Below are positions 7,878 through 15,710 of a DNA stretch of 34,423 nucleotides, one piece after another; within the stretch, counting starts at the first letter, position 1; each line of letters opens with the position of its first letter. The translations under genes were made by a program, and so were the position numbers. Origin of the DNA: Bacteroidota bacterium (GTDB taxonomy: Bacteria; Bacteroidota; Bacteroidia; Chitinophagales; Chitinophagaceae); the NCBI GenBank assembly GCA_023433265.1, contig JAEZDR010000071.1, positions 1 through 34,423 on the forward strand, read 5' to 3'. The notes under the pieces are model-generated. The model had not been told where the DNA came from, ran no database searches, and saw only the letters and a program-made list of their open reading frames with translations.

Positions 7878-9374
7878 ATGTTGGGTAACGCAATTCGTGT
7901 TTTCGTGCTATTGATGCTCTTCCCCGTAGTGCAACTGCATGCGCAGAAAGTTTACGAATTCGATGCTACCTGCCAGTCGGCTTATCGCGAGCTTACCAGC
8001 CTAAAAATAGATAGCGGCCTCAGGTTAATCCAACAGGCCCGGCAACAAAACCCGGATAATCTTATTCCCGCCCTGCTCGAAAGCTATGCAGATTTCTTCA
8101 TCCTCTTCTTCAACGAAGATCCATCCGAGTACAGTTGGCGGAAAAACAGCTTTGAGAAACACCTCGATGAATTAGAAAAAGGCAGTAAATCCTCCCCCTT
8201 TTACAATTACAGCCGTGCAGTTGTAAACTTGCATCGGGCCATTGTCGCTGTCAAGTTTGGCGAACGTTTAGGCGCAGCATGGGACTTCAGGCGGGCTTTC
8301 AACCTAATTAAAGCAAACGAAAGAAAATATCCTCAGTTCACGCCAAACAAGTTGCTGGCCGGGCCATTACAGGTAGGCGTAGGCACCATTCCACCAGGTT
8401 ATCGTTGGCTTGCAAATCTCTTTGGCATGTCAGGCTCCATCAAACAAGGAATGCAAAACCTGCGCAGCTTTCTCAACAGCAACGATCCCTATTCCCGCAT
8501 CTTCTTCAACGAAGCCTCCTTTTATTATTGCTACTTGTCTTTCTACTTCGAAAACAATCAGGAAGAGGTTTACAACTACATTGTAAAACACAAACTGGAC
8601 ATTGTAAACAACCATGTTTTCGCCTACATGGCTACTAACCTTGCTAAGAATAATAAGAATCCAGAATACGCAATCAAAGCTGCAGTCGGCCGAAATATGT
8701 CTGCGGCTTACTTGAAAACGCCTGTTTGGGATCTTGAACTTGGCTACCTCTACCTCCACAGGTTGGAGACAGGTAAAAGCATTAACCACTTTGAGCGTTT
8801 TACCAGCGCTTTTAGGGGAAACACTTATCTCAAAGAAGCTTACCACAAGCTTAGCTGGGCTTATTACCTTGAAGGCAAAATGCAGGAAGCAGAGGCGGCA
8901 AGGCAAAAAGCTATCAGCCGTGGCACCACAAGCACCGATGCGGACAAAAGAAGCCATAAAGAAGCAAAGGCAGGAAAGTGGCCAAACGTATTGCTACTAA
9001 AAGCCCGGCTTTTGAATGATGGCGGTATGAACACAGAGGCCTTGAAACTGCTGGCCGGCAAAGACCAGGGCGACTTCAAAAGCTTCGAAGAAAAACTTGA
9101 GTTTGTGTATCGCGCAGCGCGCATTTACGATGACATGGGAAGGCTTGATGATGCTTTGAAATTTTATAACATTACTATTCAACAGGGAAGTAACAGGACC
9201 GAATACTTTGCCGCAAGGGCTGCACTACAGGCTGGTATGATCATGGAAAAGAAAGGGAATAAAACGGAAGCCCGGAAATATTACCAGCAATGTCTCGACA
9301 TGGAAGGCCACGACTTTGAAGACTCTATCGACCAACGAGCAAAAGCCGGCTTGCTAAGGTGTGAAGGTGCGTAA
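7878..9374 (+). CDS. Secreted TPR-repeat protein
   Basis: 498 residues from the ATG at 7878. An in-frame GTG at 7854 lies inside the terminator stem and is unlikely to be the start. The N-terminus MLGNAIRVFVLLMLFPVVQLHAQ is a signal peptide. The mature protein is helical with degenerate TPR units, clearest near the C-terminus: LKEAYHKLSWAYYLEGKMQE, FVYRAARIYDDMGRLDDALK and AALQAGMIMEKKGNKTEARK. Such periplasmic or surface TPR proteins are usually scaffolds; the partner is not evident. It converges on ychF, with 7 bp between stop codons. The tight spacing to the upstream terminator means its own promoter must overlap that terminator. Confidence 0.85.
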   Translation: MLGNAIRVFVLLMLFPVVQLHAQKVYEFDATCQSAYRELTSLKIDSGLRLIQQARQQNPDNLIPALLESYADFFILFFNEDPSEYSWRKNSFEKHLDELEKGSKSSPFYNYSRAVVNLHRAIVAVKFGERLGAAWDFRRAFNLIKANERKYPQFTPNKLLAGPLQVGVGTIPPGYRWLANLFGMSGSIKQGMQNLRSFLNSNDPYSRIFFNEASFYYCYLSFYFENNQEEVYNYIVKHKLDIVNNHVFAYMATNLAKNNKNPEYAIKAAVGRNMSAAYLKTPVWDLELGYLYLHRLETGKSINHFERFTSAFRGNTYLKEAYHKLSWAYYLEGKMQEAEAARQKAISRGTTSTDADKRSHKEAKAGKWPNVLLLKARLLNDGGMNTEALKLLAGKDQGDFKSFEEKLEFVYRAARIYDDMGRLDDALKFYNITIQQGSNRTEYFAARAALQAGMIMEKKGNKTEARKYYQQCLDMEGHDFEDSIDQRAKAGLLRCEGA

Positions 9375-9381
9375 AACAACC

Positions 9382-10479
9382 TTACACGTTAAACCTGAAG
9401 TGCATCACATCTCCATCCTTCACCAGGTACTCCTTGCCTTCAATTCTCAGTTTACCTACCTCACGGCATGCGGCCTCTGAACCATACTGTACAAAGTCAT
9501 CGTACGAAATCACTTCAGCTTTAATAAACCCTTTTTCAAAATCCGTATGGATCACACTTGCAGCTTGCGGCGCTTTCCAGCCTTCATGAATCGTCCATGC
9601 TCTTACTTCTTGCACTCCGGCAGTAAAATAAGTCTGTAATCGAAGCAATTTATAGGCAGAGCTTATTAGTTTGTTTAATGCAGGTTCGGTCATTTTGTAC
9701 TCCTCCATAAACATCTGCTTGTCTTCTTCCACTTCCATCTCGGCTATCTGGGCCTCAATTGAGTTATTCATCACAATTACCTGCGCATCTTCGTCCTTCA
9801 CTGCATCCATTAACTGCTGCGAAAACTTGTTTCCGGTATGCATACTAGCCTCATCTACGTTTGCAACATAGAGAACTGGCTTTTCAGTAAGTAAAAACAG
9901 GTCGGCAATGGCGTTTCTCTCTTCTTTGCCTATAGCAAGACCCCTGATATTCTTACCCGCCTCCAGGTGCGCCTTGCAACGGATTAAAACATCCAGTTCT
10001 GCTTTGGCTTTTACATCAAACTTGGCTAGCTTTTCTGTTTTCTGAATTTTCCTTTCTATGCTGTCCAGGTCTTTTAGCTGTAGTTCGGTGTCTATTATTT
10101 CTTTATCGCTAACAGGGTTGATGGCTCCTTCATCCCGCAAAACATTCTCATCCTCAAAACAGCGGATTACATGAATAATTGCATCCACCTCCCTGATGTT
10201 TCCAAGAAACTTATTACCAAGCCCCTCTCCTTTACTGGCTCCGCGTACCAGTCCGGCAATATCAACAATCTCCAGTTGGGTAGGAACAATCCTGTTTGGC
10301 TTTACCAGTTCTGCAAGCTTATCAAGGCGGGAATCAGGTACATCTACCAACCCCACATTGGGGTCGATGGTGCAGAACCTGTAGTTGCTTGCCTGTGCTT
10401 TTGCACTCTTACTAACTGCGTTGAAAAGCGTCGACTTGCCCACGTTTGGTAGTCCTACTATACCTGCCTGTAATGCCAT
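9382..10479 (-). CDS. ychF: Redox-regulated ATPase/GTPase YchF (Obg family, OLA1)
   Basis: 365 residues from the Met that opens MALQAGIVGLPNVGKST; the 26 in-frame codons upstream are not family-like and span the promoter. The P-loop GLPNVGKST is at residues 9-17, followed by DPNVGLVDVPDSRLD, DIAGLVRGASKGEGLGNKFL (G3 region), a helical insert, and the C-terminal TGS domain (FTAGVQEVRAWTIHEGWKAP). Unlike most Obg GTPases, YchF prefers ATP; it binds ribosomes and affects start-site choice and stress responses. Length is normal. It is transcribed alone, divergent from the nucleoside-recognition protein gene. Confidence 0.96.
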   Translation of the reverse strand: MALQAGIVGLPNVGKSTLFNAVSKSAKAQASNYRFCTIDPNVGLVDVPDSRLDKLAELVKPNRIVPTQLEIVDIAGLVRGASKGEGLGNKFLGNIREVDAIIHVIRCFEDENVLRDEGAINPVSDKEIIDTELQLKDLDSIERKIQKTEKLAKFDVKAKAELDVLIRCKAHLEAGKNIRGLAIGKEERNAIADLFLLTEKPVLYVANVDEASMHTGNKFSQQLMDAVKDEDAQVIVMNNSIEAQIAEMEVEEDKQMFMEEYKMTEPALNKLISSAYKLLRLQTYFTAGVQEVRAWTIHEGWKAPQAASVIHTDFEKGFIKAEVISYDDFVQYGSEAACREVGKLRIEGKEYLVKDGDVMHFRFNV

Positions 10480-10518
10480 GTTCCGGGATGTTTTTTCGTC
10501 ACCTGTTTTAAAGGGCGG

Positions 10519-10526
10519 CAAATATA
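10519..10526 (-). promoter_or_regulatory. -7 promoter box for ychF
   Basis: Read leftward, TATATTTG followed by CCGCCC matches TAnnTTTG and lies 40 bp upstream of the ychF ATG. The following GC-rich bases repeat the extended form seen at other promoters in this window. No clear -33 box. Confidence 0.5.
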
Positions 10527-10561
10527 AAGGAAAAGAAACAGAGGGGTTTGGCATCAATGGT

Positions 10562-10569
10562 TAATTTTA
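10562..10569 (+). promoter_or_regulatory. Possible -7 box for the nucleoside-recognition gene
   Basis: TAATTTTA followed by GCC is one base from TAnnTTTG and lies 43 bp upstream of the ATG at 10613. The leader also contains a small hairpin, GCTGC-GTTT-GCAGC. Confidence 0.3.
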
Positions 10570-10612
10570 GCCTGCAAAAAGCTGCGTTTGCAGCCCGGCA
10601 AAATAGAAAAAC

Positions 10613-12109
10613 ATGGCGTTGAGCAAAATATGGTCAGCATTTATCATAGTAGCCATTATCGTGGCGCTGGTTAGAATGTTCGGTGGCGATGAAAAGATAT
10701 TCTCCCGCATGGTTGTTGGTAAAAGCTCTGACAAATACGACTCTGTCTTCTACTATGCTATCGGTTCTGCGCAAAAGGAAGGACTATCGGCTGATTACCC
10801 GGCGTTTCTCAAAGAGTATGGCTATCACAACACGCCAAATCCCACACAGGCAGATATCATTCTAGCAGACAACTTAACGGCTGATTCGGTTAAAATAATT
10901 CAGTCAATTAATAGCGCAGCGCCGGTATCTTCCTATAAATCAGTCCAGAAACAATTGAGGCGTAATGTAGATGGCGTTATAGAAACCGCAAAGAGCGCTG
11001 TTATGGATATAATTCTTCCGCTCATCGGCATAATGGCTTTGTTCATGGGTTTTCTGTCGATAGCTGAAAAAGCCGGGGGTGTCAGGCTGTTATCAAGGAT
11101 GATTCATCCTTTCTTTTCTAAAGTGTTCCCCGATGTTCCAAAGGGACACCCCGCTATTGGACATATGATGATGAATTTCTCCGCTAACCTGCTCAATCTC
11201 GACAATGCAGCTACACCGTTTGGTTTAAAAGCTATAGAAAGCTTGCAGCAACTTAACCCAAACAAAGCGGTAGCCTCCAATGCCCAAATCATGTTTCTCT
11301 GTTTACATGCTTCAGGCCTAACATTAATTCCGGTTACAATCATTGCTTTTAGAAGTGGTCTTGGCGCCGCCAACCCCACCGATATATTCATCCCCTGCAT
11401 GATTGCCACTTTTGCCGCTACAATGGCAGCGCTCGCGATTGTATCCTTTAAACAGGGAATAAGGTTACTGCAACCGGTTATTGTGGCTTGGATAGGTGGA
11501 ATATCAGCCTTAATCGCATTATTGGTGCTATATGTTACCAGCCTCAATCATGCTGAAGCACAAAGCTTTTCTTCTATCCTTAGCAATGGAATCATCCTGC
11601 TACTTTTCTTCCTTATTGTTCTCGGAGGCGTCTATAAAAGGATTGATGTTTTCGATGCATTTGTTGATGGAGCGAAAGGTGGATTTGAAATAGCAGTGCG
11701 CATCATACCTTACATTGTTGGTATGCTTGTGGCCATCAGCATGTTGAGGACGAGCGGCACATTTGATATCATCATAAACGGGGTTAAAATGTTTGTGGCT
11801 GCCCTGGGTGCCGATACAAGGTTTGTAGACGGCTTACCTACAGCGCTTATCAAACCCATGAGTGGAAGCGGGGCAAGAGGCATGATGCTCGACACGATGA
11901 AAACATTCGGGCCGGATTCCTTTGCAGGCAGGCTCGCCTGTATTTTGCAGGGATCCAGCGATACAACTTTTTACGTAATCGCGGTGTACTTCGGTTCTGT
12001 AGCAATCAAAAACACCCGCTACACTATCGGAGCCATGTTGCTCGCCGACCTTGTGGGAATTATCACTTCCGTATTGCTCTGTTACCTGTTTTTCGTAAGC
12101 AGTATCTAA
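10613..12109 (+). CDS. Nucleoside-recognition (Gate) domain membrane protein, SpmA-SpmB-like fusion
   Basis: 498 residues. An N-terminal anchor (SAFIIVAIIVALVRMF) leads to a roughly 100-residue soluble region. Two membrane halves with nucleoside-recognition/Gate signatures follow. The first (about 120-320) includes MDIILPLIGIMALFMG and FSANLLNLDNAATPFGLKAI. The second (about 320-498) includes FVDGAKGGFEIAVRIIPYIVGML and ends in SSDTTFYVIAVYFGSV. These correspond to Bacillus SpmA and SpmB, which are separate genes in spore formers; in Bacteroidota they are commonly one polypeptide. The transported substrate is unknown. The sporulation name does not imply spores here. It converges on the CBM48 protein gene. 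Confidence 0.88.
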   Translation: MALSKIWSAFIIVAIIVALVRMFGGDEKIFSRMVVGKSSDKYDSVFYYAIGSAQKEGLSADYPAFLKEYGYHNTPNPTQADIILADNLTADSVKIIQSINSAAPVSSYKSVQKQLRRNVDGVIETAKSAVMDIILPLIGIMALFMGFLSIAEKAGGVRLLSRMIHPFFSKVFPDVPKGHPAIGHMMMNFSANLLNLDNAATPFGLKAIESLQQLNPNKAVASNAQIMFLCLHASGLTLIPVTIIAFRSGLGAANPTDIFIPCMIATFAATMAALAIVSFKQGIRLLQPVIVAWIGGISALIALLVLYVTSLNHAEAQSFSSILSNGIILLLFFLIVLGGVYKRIDVFDAFVDGAKGGFEIAVRIIPYIVGMLVAISMLRTSGTFDIIINGVKMFVAALGADTRFVDGLPTALIKPMSGSGARGMMLDTMKTFGPDSFAGRLACILQGSSDTTFYVIAVYFGSVAIKNTRYTIGAMLLADLVGIITSVLLCYLFFVSSI

Positions 12110-12163
12110 ATCGCGGCAGCATCCTTTGAGAACCCCCGCATCTTCACTTTATGGATTGCAGCA

Positions 12164-13618
12164 TCACTCGCCTATCCAAATGATTGAGTTGCCGGTGCCA
12201 TATTCGTTCTGCTCCCAAAGCTTATTCCCAGGATCCAGGATCCACTTATTATCTACGAAGAATTTGTATCGATGTTTTCCCGGCGCCAGGTGCAGCCTGA
12301 ATACCCAATCACTACCCTCTCGCTGCATGGTTAAGGATTGACGGTTCCACCCGTTAAAGTCACCGCCTAGCGACACATGCCTCTCATTCTCAAATCCTTT
12401 TAACCTGAAAGTATAATTAGGAGCTATCACAAGGAAGGAATTTCCATCGTCATTCCTCGCTCCGCCGCGGTTGCTCGGATCAGGCATCCATTTACCGTCT
12501 ACAATAAACTTGTATTCATAGTTGCCTGGTCCCAGCACATAGGGTAATGCCCATCCATTACTTGTTTTGATGAGGAACAGCTCGTTATCCTTCCACCCAT
12601 TGAAGCTTCCGGCCACGGCAACTTTCCTTGCTTTTTCAAAGCCTTCTAATCTAAACATATGTTCCTTGCCATAGGATATGTACGAGTTAAAAGCACCCCA
12701 GCCATCTGGTAAAAGGTTTTTGTTTCCGGGGTCATGCATCCACGTGCCGTCTACAATGAACTTATAAGTATGTGTGCCCTCAGGCAGGTACACCGGCAGC
12801 CACCACCCTGTTGCTGTTTTAACCATCGACAACTCGTTGCGTCGCCAATTGTTGAAGCTCCCTGCCAAATACACTTTTTTAGCATTCAAATACCCCGGAA
12901 GCCTAAACTGTACGTTGCTTCTATAAAATACAGAGTTGATGTTGCCCTTCGAATCATTTTCTCTTAATAGGTTATCATCATCTATTATCCAGTTATCATC
13001 TACGATAAACTTGTACCAATGCTTCCCTTCACTTAGCTTCACTTGTGCAACCCAGCCGCTGTCAGTTCGCCTCATAGGAAAAGCTTCCGCCTGCCAGTTA
13101 GTAAAGCTACCTGCCAACATAACAGACTTTGCTTTCAGCCGGTCGCGAAGAAAGAATGTAACCGTTTCTCCATTTTCGGTAAAGGGACGTTTGCGCGTAA
13201 ACTTATTTAATCCAAACCTTACGTTTTGCGCATTAGGGGCAAAGGATACATGGGTAGGAGCGTGCTCGGAAAAAATGACCATGTTCTCCGGGTGATCAAA
13301 ATTATCAAAGCTTAACATGGGCTTGGTTAGCCTGTAAACATTGCTTTCCTGCTCCATCTTCCACCCTTGCTTCCTAAGAGAATCGCTTTGCTTCTTTACT
13401 ATCAGTGCCTGTAAGGCAAGGTCATTCAAGTTATACTTCTGCATGAAGGTTTCTAGTTCCTGCGCCGAAATATTTTTGCTAAGCTCTATGCACTGTTTGC
13501 CGTCTTTTATATAATACTTCTTTACAGCCTGCCCATTTACCGATGCAGCCGACACAAATAGCAGAGCCAACATTAAACAGAGTACCGGTCGTGTCATATT
13601 TGTACCGGTACGTTTCAT
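12164..13618 (-). CDS. Secreted protein with four tandem glycogen-binding (CBM48/AMPK-beta type) domains
   Basis: 484 residues from the ATG at 13616-13618, chosen because it gives an ATGA overlap with the upstream stop; an ATG two codons earlier is possible. A signal peptide (RPVLCLMLALLFVSAASVNGQ) is followed by about 120 unassigned residues. Four CBM48 modules follow at about 153-233, 236-317, 320-400 and 402-484. Each keeps the residues that contact glucan in AMPK-beta: the first Trp (SFTNW, SFNNW, SFNGW, DFNGW), the Lys in YKF(I/F)VD, the second Trp (DNW, GTW, GKW, NKW) and a late Asn (NIN, FNS, GNS, GNS). There is no catalytic domain, so it probably binds an alpha-glucan outside the cytoplasm. 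It is coupled to the retropepsin gene. Confidence 0.88.
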   Translation of the reverse strand: MKRTGTNMTRPVLCLMLALLFVSAASVNGQAVKKYYIKDGKQCIELSKNISAQELETFMQKYNLNDLALQALIVKKQSDSLRKQGWKMEQESNVYRLTKPMLSFDNFDHPENMVIFSEHAPTHVSFAPNAQNVRFGLNKFTRKRPFTENGETVTFFLRDRLKAKSVMLAGSFTNWQAEAFPMRRTDSGWVAQVKLSEGKHWYKFIVDDNWIIDDDNLLRENDSKGNINSVFYRSNVQFRLPGYLNAKKVYLAGSFNNWRRNELSMVKTATGWWLPVYLPEGTHTYKFIVDGTWMHDPGNKNLLPDGWGAFNSYISYGKEHMFRLEGFEKARKVAVAGSFNGWKDNELFLIKTSNGWALPYVLGPGNYEYKFIVDGKWMPDPSNRGGARNDDGNSFLVIAPNYTFRLKGFENERHVSLGGDFNGWNRQSLTMQREGSDWVFRLHLAPGKHRYKFFVDNKWILDPGNKLWEQNEYGTGNSIIWIGE

Positions 13619-14589
13619 TTCCATAAGTACATCTTGTTGTTTACAAAGTTAAACCCAACCTTATGTAATGCCAGAAAATCAAACCCTAATATTCCGTCAA
13701 TACAGCCGTTATAACTAAAACAGGTTTTTTCAAGATTTGTAACGATCACGGGGAACTGCGCTAACGCCACATTTGCAATTTTCATATTCTTCACATTTCC
13801 CGATAAGGCCTCCACCCTGCGGTTGCCTGTACCTGCTATAATAACCCTCCCGCTAATGGTAATATTTTCAAATAACTTATTTGGCAGGCGGCTATCTATC
13901 AGGTTGGTTTCAGCACCACAATCAATAATAAATTTAAGCTTTTTACCCGACAGTTCCAGGCGGGTAACAATCTTATTATCCATCATTTCTATCGGCACTT
14001 CTACCAGGTTTGCCGCTTGTTTGAGCATTGCATGTTTATAAACTGATGCTTCTTTTCTGTTTATCAGGTGCAGGTAAATTAGGCTTCTTTGGTAGTCAAT
14101 AATCATCTCCATCCCTTTAAAGAGCGATAAACCTAACAACCCAAGAATTCTAACGCCTCTAGTATTCTCCAAATGGCCCAGCGGCACCACATCCGCTTCC
14201 GTGTTATAATAATTGTAAGTACCAAACCGAAACTTTTTAACCTTGGTTCGCATCACCTGTTGGGTGTAGCCTGATACGCTTGTTTGTTCTGCATCCTGTA
14301 TATGCTGCAAAGGATAGTCGCGGAAATAGGTAACGTTTAAAATCAAACCGGGAGCCCCCGTATCAAGAATAAAATTTCCTTCCTGGTCGTCTGCATGCGC
14401 CTTGATCAAAATTAGATTACCAGCACGGGTAAAAGGTATTACGCAGGTAGGAGTGTCCGTGTAAACACTGGTGCTGTAGATAGATTCAATACCGAAGGCC
14501 GCCCTGAAAAGAGAATCGTCGAAAGTTGAATAAGCATTACAGCAAAGCAGGAGACTTAGAAGTGTGATATAAGCTCTTATTGCGCTCAC
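13615..14589 (-). CDS. Retropepsin-like aspartic protease, secreted
   Basis: 324 residues from a GTG at 14587-14589; a TTG at 14617-14619 would add ten residues, and no ATG is available. The signal peptide is IRAYITLLSLLLCCNAYS. Two half-domains each carry an aspartic-protease triad: NFILDTGAPGLILN near the N-terminus and FIIDCGAETNLIDS in the middle. Each is followed by a pattern ending in a glycine-rich hydrophobic strand (RILGLLGLSLF, GCIDGILGFDFL), as expected for a duplicated, single-chain clan AA enzyme. In the second site the usual DTG is DCG. Its stop overlaps the CBM48 gene start (ATGA), so the two are translationally coupled. The substrate is unknown. Confidence 0.85.
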   Translation of the reverse strand: MSAIRAYITLLSLLLCCNAYSTFDDSLFRAAFGIESIYSTSVYTDTPTCVIPFTRAGNLILIKAHADDQEGNFILDTGAPGLILNVTYFRDYPLQHIQDAEQTSVSGYTQQVMRTKVKKFRFGTYNYYNTEADVVPLGHLENTRGVRILGLLGLSLFKGMEMIIDYQRSLIYLHLINRKEASVYKHAMLKQAANLVEVPIEMMDNKIVTRLELSGKKLKFIIDCGAETNLIDSRLPNKLFENITISGRVIIAGTGNRRVEALSGNVKNMKIANVALAQFPVIVTNLEKTCFSYNGCIDGILGFDFLALHKVGFNFVNNKMYLWK

Positions 14590-14690
14590 GGGTTTAATGG
14601 GTACGCAAGATAACAGCAAACGCCAACCTAATAAAAGCCAAATACCTTTCTTTTACAGGAGGTAATATGATTTTTCAGACGGTATGCTTG

Positions 14691-15578
14691 TTATTTTAAA
14701 TCTTTCAGGCTTCTTACCGGCCTTCCATCAAGTTTTACCAGGAGTGTAAGCCCACTGTTAGGACCGCCATACGGCAACACACTTATCTTATTGCCAAGCA
14801 CCTTGGTTTTATGAAGGTGCGGAACTAAATAACCAACCGCAGCACCAAAGCCAAGTCCAACAAGATTATCACTCGGAAAATGCATACCCGCACGATAACG
14901 CATGTAAGCCATCGATGCGGATGTAGCTATCGCAACTCCCCATACATAAGGCCGCAACTTGCTGTCCGGGTTCATATCAGAAAACACCTTCGCCCAAAAA
15001 ATCATCGCAGCAGTGGTAGAAGCTGTATGCCCCGCCATAAACGATCGTTGGCTCTTCGCATCCATTCTCAAATCCAAAGGCGCATCATCTCCATATACAA
15101 AAGGCCGCGGCCTGTGAAAAACGCCCGCGGCAGTGGTATAAATACCACCAATAATTGCCATCGTTTCTACATACAACACCATCACCTGCCCAAAATTCTG
15201 GCGTTGGTTCTTGTTTATAAGCGCAGTAATCACCGGCAAAGCAAAAGAACCCTGGAAGGGATAGTAACTTATATTGTCCCATTGCTTGGAATACCATCCC
15301 GCGTTGCTTCGGTCGAAGAAGGGGATTTTGTCGATGGTTTTTGAGGCAAGTTGTTGCGGCGTCAAATCTTTTTTGTTCTGTATCAGGCTATAACCCAGCA
15401 GGTTAAGGCCCACACCCCCCGCTATAATGGGTCCGTCAACCCAAAAACGGGTAGTATATGGGGAAACAAACTTTTCAGTGGGAACTATTTCTGTGGAACT
15501 TGTAGTATCGCCTTGTGCAAACGTTTGGATTGTATACAGCAACAAGGTTAAACAAGACAGTAACAGGCTTTTCTTCAT
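14691..15578 (-). CDS. PAP2-superfamily phosphatase
   Basis: 295 residues from the ATG that opens MKKSLLLSCLTLLLYTIQTFAQ, a clear signal peptide; an ATG eight codons upstream is less suitable. The three acid-phosphatase motifs are present: (K)x6RP as FHRPRPF, PSGH as MAGHTAST, and SRx5Hx3D as MRYRAGMHFPSD with Ser replaced by Met. The histidines act as nucleophile (third motif) and general acid (second motif). Likely substrates are lipid phosphates or undecaprenyl pyrophosphate at the periplasmic face, but this cannot be decided here. It is upstream of the retropepsin gene on the same strand, about 100 bp away, so co-transcription is possible. Confidence 0.9.
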   Translation of the reverse strand: MKKSLLLSCLTLLLYTIQTFAQGDTTSSTEIVPTEKFVSPYTTRFWVDGPIIAGGVGLNLLGYSLIQNKKDLTPQQLASKTIDKIPFFDRSNAGWYSKQWDNISYYPFQGSFALPVITALINKNQRQNFGQVMVLYVETMAIIGGIYTTAAGVFHRPRPFVYGDDAPLDLRMDAKSQRSFMAGHTASTTAAMIFWAKVFSDMNPDSKLRPYVWGVAIATSASMAYMRYRAGMHFPSDNLVGLGFGAAVGYLVPHLHKTKVLGNKISVLPYGGPNSGLTLLVKLDGRPVRSLKDLK

Positions 15579-15675
15579 GGTAGCTATTTGATTATCAAAC
15601 AAGCATACTATTCAAATGGATTGCCAAAATGCTGTTGATACCTAAGGTTTGTAGATTAGCTGCCCACGTTACTGC

Positions 15676-15683
15676 TATATTTG
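15676..15683 (+). promoter_or_regulatory. -7 promoter box for the ABC-F gene
   Basis: TATATTTG followed by CGCCC matches TAnnTTTG and lies 27 bp before the ATG at 15711. Confidence 0.5.
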
Positions 15684-15710
15684 CGCCCTGAAAACGGGGA
15701 AAATATAATC

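Noticed and set aside
10613..12109. Evidence of sporulation from the SpmA/SpmB-like protein
   Set aside because: The Gate-domain family is widespread in non-sporulating Bacteroidota; the name reflects Bacillus history.
13615..14619. Frameshift or missing start in the retropepsin gene because no ATG is available
   Set aside because: A GTG at 14587-14589 gives a normal signal peptide; non-ATG starts are acceptable.
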